DNA of 5,164 bases, taken from Elusimicrobiaceae bacterium (lineage in GTDB: Bacteria > Elusimicrobiota > Elusimicrobia > Elusimicrobiales > Elusimicrobiaceae). A program made the translations under genes and the position numbers. Below are positions 1 to 4,808 of the stretch, piece after piece. Numbering within the stretch: position 1 is the first letter of the stretch; each line of letters begins with the position of its first letter. The notes under the pieces are model-generated. The model saw only the letters and a program-made list of their open reading frames with translations, was not told the origin of the DNA and did not search any database. The stretch is from assembly GCA_024405075.1 (NCBI GenBank), contig JAKSPG010000109.1, positions 1-5,164 on the forward strand, in the 5' to 3' direction.

Positions 1-14
1 TATAAGTACGTCCC

Positions 15-467
15 CTAACGGTCTGGCTCTAAAAAATACTGCTCTAAAATTTCCGCTGCACATTTCACTTTGTCCGCACACGCACGGTGCTGGTAGTAAG
101 CGGCAGTGCGTTTATCCGGCGTAGGCACCGAAGGCCCGGCGGGTAAGCCCAACAATTCACGGCAGATAATGGAGCCATTTTCTTTTTTAAACCGGTTACA
201 AACTTCTTGTATGCGCGCGTAGAAAGCGGCTTTGGCGGCATGATCGGTAGGGTCCTTGGGAGCATATTTGAGCGACAACGCCATACACATCCCGCTTACG
301 GCCCCGCATACTTCGCGCTGACGGCCCAACCCGCCACCAAAACATGCGGAAACGGTAAGTGCCGTTTTTTCGTCCAGGCCCAGCTCGCCGGCGAATGCAC
401 TAAGCACCGCCTGCGCGCAATTTTGTCCGTTTAAGAAAAGTTCTTTTGCTTTTTCTGCTTTGCTCAT
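15..467 (-). CDS. C_GCAxxG_C_C family putative redox-active protein
   Basis: A 150-residue cytoplasmic protein with no signal peptide or membrane helix. It matches the C_GCAxxG_C_C family (about 140 residues, conserved cysteines and a CGAxxG motif). Visible marks are NCAQAV with Cys17, the Gly-rich CFGGGLG with Cys42, then CGAVSG at 54-59 carrying Cys54. Further cysteines are Cys61, Cys90, Cys102 (ICREL), Cys130 and Cys136, so there are eight in all, more than the four regarded as invariant. Family members are described as putative redox proteins and are often encoded near transporter genes; the reaction is not known. The ATG at 467-465 is the only start that keeps the usual N-terminus (a short helix before NCAQAV). 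No Shine-Dalgarno sequence precedes it, but an extended -10 element does. The stop is TAG. The gene lies 57 bp downstream of the broken protease gene on the same strand and probably has its own promoter. The family call is confident and the function is not. Confidence 0.9.
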   Translation of the reverse strand: MSKAEKAKELFLNGQNCAQAVLSAFAGELGLDEKTALTVSACFGGGLGRQREVCGAVSGMCMALSLKYAPKDPTDHAAKAAFYARIQEVCNRFKKENGSIICRELLGLPAGPSVPTPDKRTAAYYQHRACADKVKCAAEILEQYFLEPDR

Positions 468-473
468 AAGTTT

Positions 474-482
474 ATCATAGCA
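474..482 (-). promoter_or_regulatory. Extended -10 promoter for the CGAxxG protein gene
   Basis: On the minus strand the sequence reads TGC then TATGAT, an extended -10 (TGn plus a hexamer one base off TATAAT). The hexamer ends 6 nt before the ATG, so transcription would start at or beside the start codon and give a leaderless message. I see no convincing -35 element at 16-18 nt, which an extended -10 can do without. This is pattern recognition only. Confidence 0.4.
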
Positions 483-483
483 T

Positions 484-514
484 AATTAAACCGGCCACAC
501 TTGGCGGTTGCCGG
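484..514 (-). terminator. Weak terminator-like hairpin after the protease gene
   Basis: Downstream of the protease stop on the minus strand, CCGGC (514-510) can pair with GCCGG (495-491) around a 14-nt loop. Two G-U pairs can extend the stem, and TTTAATT follows. The stem is short and the T-tract imperfect, so termination may be partial. It sits between the protease gene and the promoter of the next gene, which is where a terminator would be expected. Confidence 0.3.
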
Positions 515-1280
515 CCCTAGATACTTATCTTTCCCAAAAGTTTTTATCGTAGCGCACCGTTTGGCCGGTAAGCAAATCGTACCGATAACTGACCGAACCG
601 AATTTATGTTTCGTGCGCGAAACTAATATATTTCCCTCCCAATTGACGACGCTGGTTGTAAGGTCCACGTACCGCGGCTGATGTTCCAAAATTTTTTGTT
701 CTACTTTCCGGTAAGGGAATTTAGAAGACACGTCCCATTCCCACAGTACTTCTTCGTCTTCATCTAATAGCTCCACGTACGAGACGGCTTCGTTTATTTC
801 CAAATCTACGATTTTTTGTCCGTTTAACTCAAAAGGCACGGTAGCTTTCCCACCGTTGTGGTAAGCATCCAACAACGTGTTTATAAAGGTGGCACGGGTA
901 GCGTGAGCCTCTCGGGGAGCATCTTCCGTTTTCCCATCAGTAGTTCCGGTGTGGATACCTACCAGACGACCGTCTTTATCCCATATCGGGCCACCGCATA
1001 AACCGCTACGCTGGGAGGTTAACCACATATCTGCACGCAAATAAAGCGACGTTTTATTGAGTAAAGACCGGTCCGGCAAATAGATGGGCCAGATTGTACC
1101 AAAGCTTACGTAACCGGCAAAACCCATTGTCCGTAAATTTTCTCCCAACACCGGCTCGTGAGTCGCTAATTCAAACGGCCGCAGATGACGCTCTACGTTG
1201 GCTGGAAATTTGACTAATGCCAAATCTAATACGCCGGGAGAAGATACTTGTACAATTTTAGCCGGCACAGAAACAAACCG

Positions 1281-1287
1281 CCCCCCC
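1281..1287 (-). other. G7 homopolymer carrying a frameshift in the protease gene
   Basis: On the coding strand the reading is ATA GGG GGG GCG, which leads to a TAA at 1260-1258 after seven more codons. With six G instead of seven it reads ATA GGG GGG CGG TTT GTT, that is IGG-RFV, and runs straight into the DLALVKF segment and on to the natural stop at 525. The break therefore lies at this homopolymer and is a single-base expansion relative to the open frame. Confidence 0.85.
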
Positions 1288-1560
1288 TATGTACACGTCA
1301 GCCGTAAAAGTGGGCTCCAAAGCCGGGTCCGCTTCGTGTTTGGCTATGGTGTGGGAAGCAATTACCCCATAAATTTCTTCTTTCCCGTTGTATACCGTTT
1401 TAACAACCGCACCCGAAAAAGCATTCGGCCCTTCCGCGCCGTTGCGCCGGGCCAAAAACACACCGCCCAGTTGCTCATCGGGAAGGAAATAATTATGCTT
1501 ATACTGCACTAAACGTTGGGTAAGAAAAGTGTTTTCCGGATACGCTGGATACAATGGTAC

Positions 1561-1563
1561 CTA
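1561..1563 (-). other. In-frame TAG nonsense codon in the protease gene
   Basis: The codon order is GCG GCC TAG GTA CCA on the minus strand. The same frame is open on both sides: the signal-peptide segment upstream and the His-containing protease segment downstream. No plausible restart follows, since there is no nearby ATG and no Shine-Dalgarno before the TTG at 1554-1552. A C-to-T change of CAG (Gln) inside a CCAGG context would produce it; that origin is inference. Confidence 0.8.
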
Positions 1564-1776
1564 GGCCGCTACCGCCCGCGCTAATGCGCCTCCTGGAACC
1601 TGCAGCGAAGCTCCTAATCCGACAGATCCCCGCATCGGAACCCGGGCCGCTTGTTGCATGGCACGACTAACCGCCACTTCCACGGGTTCCAGTAGGTTTT
1701 GGGCCAACGCCGGACTACCTACGGCGTAAAACGCGGCCAGGGCTATGACGTAGTACCACCTAGTATATCTTCTCAT

Positions 1777-1934
1777 ATTATTATTCTATCTGTGACAGCC
1801 GTCCGGGAAAAGGGTCAAAAGCCCTATCTTTTACCAAAAAAAACCTACGAAAAAATAGGCCCGACGGGAGCAGGTAAAAAACTGCCCGCCATGCCCGGCG
1901 TAAAAGCCAGGGTCTCTAACCTAAAAAAATGACT
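1777..1934. other. Divergent intergenic region, nothing firmly identified
   Basis: This is the part of the divergent gap between the protease start and the operon promoter. It is A- and K-codon-rich on the plus strand and holds several short inverted repeats: TTTTACC at 1829-1835 with GGTAAAA at 1873-1879, CCTA with TAGG at 1844-1859, and CGCC with GGCG at 1887-1900. A plus-strand frame stays open from a GTG at 1792 to a TGA at 1930-1932 (46 codons) without a ribosome-binding site. I cannot assign an RNA gene or a protein here. Confidence 0.5.
1783..1788 (-). promoter_or_regulatory. Candidate -10 for the protease gene, leaderless geometry
   Basis: TAGAAT (five of six to TATAAT) on the minus strand is followed by AATAAT and then the ATG at 1776. 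The 6-nt gap places the expected transcription start on the ATG, and there is no Shine-Dalgarno sequence. The -35 position is poor (TTTTCC at 1811-1806 with a 17-nt spacer). A better TTGACC at 1818-1813 is 24 nt away, which is too far. The region is AT-rich, so chance is a real alternative. Confidence 0.25.
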
Positions 1935-1963
1935 TTCAAAACCGCCACTGTGTTTTCTATAAT
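1935..1963 (+). promoter_or_regulatory. Sigma70-type promoter of the MoxR operon
   Basis: A perfect TATAAT at 1958-1963 is preceded, after exactly 17 nt, by TTCAAA at 1935-1940 (four of six to TTGACA). Transcription would start near 1970 and give a leader of about 36 nt. The -10 lies inside an 11-nt palindrome, CTATA-A-TATAG (1957-1967), which could be chance or a binding site. This is the only good promoter on the plus strand of the window and lies directly ahead of the first operon gene. Confidence 0.65.
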
Positions 1964-1978
1964 ATAGGAAGACAGCCC

Positions 1979-2001
1979 GGCCCAACGGCCACGAGAGGAG
2001 G
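1979..2001 (+). promoter_or_regulatory. Leader hairpin and strong Shine-Dalgarno of the MoxR gene
   Basis: AGGAGG at 1996-2001 sits 4 nt before the ATG at 2006 and fixes that start. Just upstream, GGCC (1979-1982) can pair with GGCC (1987-1990) around a CAAC loop. This small hairpin leaves the ribosome site free. It is the strongest ribosome-binding site in the window; the genes behind it have weaker ones, as expected within a coupled operon. Confidence 0.7.
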
Positions 2002-2005
2002 AAAC

Positions 2006-2989
2006 ATGGATATTACCACCCTAAACAAACAAGTACAGCAAGAAAGTCTTTTTTTGCAAGATTTAAAGCGCGAGGTCGGCAAGGTAATTGTCGGCCAGGA
2101 AGATTTAATTGAAAAGATGCTCGTGGCTTTGCTGGCCGACGGGCACTTGCTTATTGAAGGCGTGCCAGGCCTAGCCAAAACATTAGCCGTTAAAACGCTG
2201 GCACAAGCGATCCACGCACAATTCCAACGCATCCAGTTCACCCCCGATTTATTACCTGCCGATATCACAGGTACGCTGATTTTTAATCCCAAAGACGGCT
2301 TGTTTTATCCCAAACGCGGCCCGATATTTGCCAACTTTGTACTCGCGGACGAAATCAACCGCTCGCCCGCCAAAGTGCAAAGCGCCCTATTAGAAGCCAT
2401 GCAAGAGCGGCAAGTGACCATCGGCGAGAAAACCTACCCGCTGCCCGCACCGTTTTTAGTCATGGCCACGCAAAACCCGGTGGAGCAGGAAGGTACGTAT
2501 CCCTTGCCAGAAGCCCAAGTGGACCGCTTTATGCTTAAAGTAGTGGTTACGTATCCAAGCAAAGAAGAGGAAAAACAAATTCTGGAGCGCATGGCTTCCC
2601 ACACCAAGATTACGCTTAACACCCAAGTTACGCCGGAGATGATTTTAAAAGCCCGCGCGGTAACCGACACCATTTACGTAGACGAGAAAATTAAAAACTA
2701 TATTGTGGACCTTGTCTTTGCCACGCGCGAGCCGAAAGCGGCCGGGCTGGAAAAGTTGGCCTCGTTCATCGCCTACGGCGCTAGTCCGCGTGCGACTATT
2801 TTCCTCACGCAAGCAGCCAAGGCGTATGCGTTCTTAAACGGACGCGGCTACGTAACGCCCGAGGACATCAAAGCCATCGGTCTGGATGTACTGCGCCACC
2901 GGGTACTGCTTTCCTACGAAGCGGAGGCCGAAGGTGTATCGTCCGAGCAAATCGTCAAACAGATTTTTGACACGGTAGACGTACCGTAA
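2006..2989 (+). CDS. MoxR-family AAA+ ATPase
   Basis: A 327-residue cytoplasmic ATPase, full length for the MoxR family (about 310-350). It has Walker A GVPGLAKT at 52-59 (Lys58), Walker B VLADE at 112-116 (Asp115, Glu116) followed by INRSPAK, sensor 1 ATQNP at 154-158 (Asn157), an arginine finger in VDRF (Arg174), and sensor 2 in GASPRA (Arg262) within the C-terminal lid domain. All catalytic positions are present, so it should hydrolyse ATP as a ring. Family knowledge: MoxR proteins act as chaperones that mature or remodel VWA-domain partners and protein complexes. The target here is inferred from the neighbours, a DUF58 protein 20 bp downstream and BatD/BatA-like membrane proteins. The gene is first in the operon, with its own promoter and a strong AGGAGG. 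The family call is very secure; the physiological role is unknown. Confidence 0.97.
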   Translation: MDITTLNKQVQQESLFLQDLKREVGKVIVGQEDLIEKMLVALLADGHLLIEGVPGLAKTLAVKTLAQAIHAQFQRIQFTPDLLPADITGTLIFNPKDGLFYPKRGPIFANFVLADEINRSPAKVQSALLEAMQERQVTIGEKTYPLPAPFLVMATQNPVEQEGTYPLPEAQVDRFMLKVVVTYPSKEEEKQILERMASHTKITLNTQVTPEMILKARAVTDTIYVDEKIKNYIVDLVFATREPKAAGLEKLASFIAYGASPRATIFLTQAAKAYAFLNGRGYVTPEDIKAIGLDVLRHRVLLSYEAEAEGVSSEQIVKQIFDTVDVP

Positions 2990-3009
2990 GTAAACGCCGG
3001 GGGCCTACT

Positions 3010-3900
3010 GTGGATACTGCGGAAATTTTAAAAAAAGTACGCCAGATTGAAATCAAAACAGGCAGGTTGGTATCGGAAACCTTTGCCGGGGAATATTTGA
3101 GCACATTTAAAGGACAGGGAATTGAATTTTCCGAAGTGCGCGAATATATACCGGGTGACGACGTCCGCGCCATTGACTGGAACGTAACCGCACGCACGCA
3201 TATACCCTACATCAAAAAATATAACGAAGAACGCGAACTGACGTTAATCATTGCATGCGATGTATCGGCCTCGCAACATTTCGGCTCGGCCGAACGCCTC
3301 AAACAGCAATCCGCCGCCGAACTGACCGCTCTATTTGCACTCAGTGCGCTTAAGAATAACGACAAAGTCGGTCTATTGTTGTTTTCCGACAAAGTAGAAC
3401 TGTACGTGCCGCCGCGTAAAGGGCGCAAACACATTTTGCGCTTGATACGCGAAGTGGTGGCCTTTGAACCGCAGCACACCGCAACAGACATCGGACTGGG
3501 GCTGGAAACCATCAACAAGGTAATTAAACGACAAGGAATTTTACTCCTTATTTCTGACTTTTTAGCCCCCACCGCTTCGTTTGCCAAACCGCTTCGTTTG
3601 GCGGCTAAAAAGTTTGATTTAATCCCTATCATTTTACAAGATAAACTGGAACGCAAATTTCCCTCCCTGGCGGCTTGCGTGGAAATACACGACCCGGAAA
3701 CGAACCAAACCGATTTAATCAGTTTATCTTCCGGCGAGGTAAACGATGCGTTGCAACAATTTCACCGCGAGCACGACACCCGCCTGCGTCGGCTATTCAG
3801 CCCATATAAGCTGGAGCCGATTGTAGTAGATACAGCCCAAAATACGGCTGACCCGGTAATTGCATTTTTTAAACAACGCGCTAAAAAATTGCGTAGGTAA
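3010..3900 (+). CDS. DUF58 domain protein with VWA-like metal site
   Basis: A 296-residue soluble protein of ordinary length for DUF58 proteins partnered with MoxR. The DUF58 signature is clear: FKGQGIEF at 33-40, REYIPGDD at 44-51, Arg53, IDWN at 55-58 and AR at 61-62. A VWA-like fold follows, with MIDAS residues DVSAS at 84-88 (Asp84, Ser86, Ser88), a Thr-Asp pair at 159-160, and Asp183 in LLISDF. The metal site therefore appears intact. The start is a GTG at 3010. It is chosen because the protein then begins at the usual place for the family and no in-frame ATG exists upstream; only a poor G-rich site precedes it, so translation probably depends on coupling to the MoxR gene 20 bp upstream. 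It probably acts as the VWA partner or adaptor of the ATPase, by family analogy. Codons 183-202 hold an unusual nested repeat. Confidence 0.95.
   Translation: MDTAEILKKVRQIEIKTGRLVSETFAGEYLSTFKGQGIEFSEVREYIPGDDVRAIDWNVTARTHIPYIKKYNEERELTLIIACDVSASQHFGSAERLKQQSAAELTALFALSALKNNDKVGLLLFSDKVELYVPPRKGRKHILRLIREVVAFEPQHTATDIGLGLETINKVIKRQGILLLISDFLAPTASFAKPLRLAAKKFDLIPIILQDKLERKFPSLAACVEIHDPETNQTDLISLSSGEVNDALQQFHREHDTRLRRLFSPYKLEPIVVDTAQNTADPVIAFFKQRAKKLRR
3557..3613. repeat. Nested inverted repeat with an overlapping direct repeat inside the DUF58 gene
   Basis: ACTTTTTAGCC (3557-3567) is perfectly complementary to GGCTAAAAAGT (3603-3613). Inside it, GCCAAAC (3583-3589) pairs with GTTTGGC (3596-3602) around the loop CGCTTC, and its right arm abuts the outer right arm, so the two helices could stack. 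The 13-mer ACCGCTTCGTTTG also occurs twice in the same direction (3571-3583 and 3588-3600, period 17, not a multiple of three). No T-tract follows on either strand, so this is not a standard terminator. The structure is read directly; a function is not shown. Confidence 0.7.
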
Positions 3901-3902
3901 TT

Positions 3903-4808
3903 ATGAAAAAACTGATTGCCCTTATCACTTTTGTTACGGCCTGCACGTATGTAACCGCGCAGGAAATAGCCGTTTCCGAACGTTCCGCGCCAACGCAAGT
4001 TACGTTTGCCCAACCGTTTAACGTTGCGTATCACCTCTCGCACACGCCCGGATACGAGGTAACGCTGGATCAAGAAGCTCTTTCCAACGATTTTGAAGTC
4101 ACACAAGCCGTTTTTACTCCGACCTCCCCCGGCACGGGTTCGTATGATTTTACGCTCATGCCTTTTGCGCTGGGCAAATCCACCTTTACCATTACTTTTT
4201 TACTCACCAAAGACGGTAAAACGGCCGCACAAGTAGCCGATACGCTTCCAGTGAATATTGCCGCTGCCAAAACTTTTCACGATAAAAAACTGCGCGAAAT
4301 CCGCCCTCCGCACGTCCCTACCGGTTGGTTGATGTGGCTGATGTGGTTACTGTTACTAGCAGGAGTCGGCTATGCGTTGTATCTGTGGCGCAAACACCGC
4401 GCGCTGGCTGCACATACCCTATTGACCAAGCAAGATAAACGCCCGTGCGACCAGATTGCGTTGTCCAAGATAGATGCGCTCATAGACAGCGGGCTGTGGG
4501 AACGGCGCGCGTATAAACTTTTCTACATTACCTTAACGGACATTTTGCGTGAGTATGTATGGAAGCAATTTCGCGCCGATGTATCGGCCGATACGTCTGT
4601 TGAGCTACTACGCCGTGCAAAAAATATCCCGGCACTGATGCCGTGGCTGGTATCCCTGCGCGACTTTTTAAACTCCGGTGATTTAGTCAAATTTGCCAAG
4701 GTGGAACCGCAAGAAACTACCCGCAATAAAGACATTGAGCAACTGCGCCAAATTATACGCGGCACCGTCCCGCCACCACCTGAAACGAATGGAGAAAAAC
4801 ACGTATGA
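3903..4808 (+). CDS. BatD/DUF4381-like membrane protein with periplasmic beta domain
   Basis: A 301-residue protein. Residues 1-19 are a signal sequence (MKK, then a hydrophobic core, VTA before Gln20). VTAC with Cys14 also fits a lipobox, but it is early and the protein has its own anchor, so I favour ordinary cleavage. Residues about 21-125 are beta-rich and BatD-like (alternating hydrophobics, a TPGYEV stretch, an SPGTGSYDF turn) and should face the periplasm. A single helix at 142-162 (WLMWLMWLLLL core) is followed by basic RKHR. The cytoplasmic tail, about 185-285, has the DUF4381/BatD-type pattern: FYITLTDILREYVWKQF, TSVELL, and then GDLVKFAKVEP at 259-269. It starts 2 bp after the DUF58 stop with only a weak site (TAGGT overlapping that stop), so translation is probably coupled. 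The protein likely anchors the MoxR/DUF58 pair at the membrane; that role is inferred from context. Confidence 0.85.
   Translation: MKKLIALITFVTACTYVTAQEIAVSERSAPTQVTFAQPFNVAYHLSHTPGYEVTLDQEALSNDFEVTQAVFTPTSPGTGSYDFTLMPFALGKSTFTITFLLTKDGKTAAQVADTLPVNIAAAKTFHDKKLREIRPPHVPTGWLMWLMWLLLLAGVGYALYLWRKHRALAAHTLLTKQDKRPCDQIALSKIDALIDSGLWERRAYKLFYITLTDILREYVWKQFRADVSADTSVELLRRAKNIPALMPWLVSLRDFLNSGDLVKFAKVEPQETTRNKDIEQLRQIIRGTVPPPPETNGEKHV
4791..4794 (+). promoter_or_regulatory. Shine-Dalgarno for the fourth operon gene
   Basis: GGAG lies 10 nt before the ATG at 4805 and 13 nt before the ATG at 4808. Spacing favours 4805, whose ATGA overlaps the TGA stop of the previous gene by 4 nt. This decides the start of the last gene. 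Confidence 0.55.

Larger units (their letters stand above)
525..1776 (-). pseudogene. Secreted trypsin-like (Trypsin_2 type) protease, broken by a nonsense codon and a frameshift; catalytic Ser replaced by Cys
   Basis: Three open segments read in order on the minus strand (1776-1564, 1560-1261 and about 1283-528) make one protein if the TAG at 1563-1561 is read through and one G is dropped from the G7 run at 1287-1281. The repaired product is 416 residues. It begins with a signal peptide (basic MRRYTR, hydrophobic core about 8-20, ALA at 23-25 before Q26), so export is expected. A linker follows, then a chymotrypsin-fold core. The triad is His142 in IASHTI, Asp184 in DLALVKF, and Cys260 in GLCGGPIW, where serine is normal (GxSGGP). 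VGIHTG after the nucleophile fits the Trypsin_2 pattern. Residues from about 311 to the end form an acidic, Trp- and Tyr-containing extension I do not recognise. As written, translation stops after 71 residues. The long open 3' part suggests recent loss, or switching at the homopolymer. Sequencing error is possible for the homopolymer, less so for both lesions. Confidence 0.8.

Noticed and set aside
1198..1512. Plus-strand open frame of 104 codons opposite the protease gene
   Set aside because: It is the reverse of a recognisable protease segment, has no ribosome site, and its product shows no domain or sensible composition.
1561..1563. TAG read as an amino acid (recoding)
   Set aside because: Only one case is seen, the same gene has a second independent lesion, and the neighbouring gene ends with TAG at the expected length.
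1556..1565. Overlapping palindromes GGTACC and CCTAGG at the nonsense codon
   Set aside because: Two six-base palindromes sharing two bases are compatible with chance; nothing else there suggests an insertion or a recombination site.
1829..1879. Possible structured RNA (TTTTACC/GGTAAAA stem) in the divergent gap
   Set aside because: The stem is A/T-rich with a 37-nt loop and no recognisable riboswitch or small-RNA core; there is not enough to call an RNA gene.
1881..1900. Terminator-like hairpin with a T6 run on the minus strand
   Set aside because: The stem is only four pairs and no minus-strand gene lies upstream for it to terminate.
3207..3656. Minus-strand open frame of 149 codons inside the DUF58 gene
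   Set aside because: The plus strand encodes the DUF58/VWA motifs here. The antisense product is Ser/Arg-rich low-complexity of the kind given by shadow frames.
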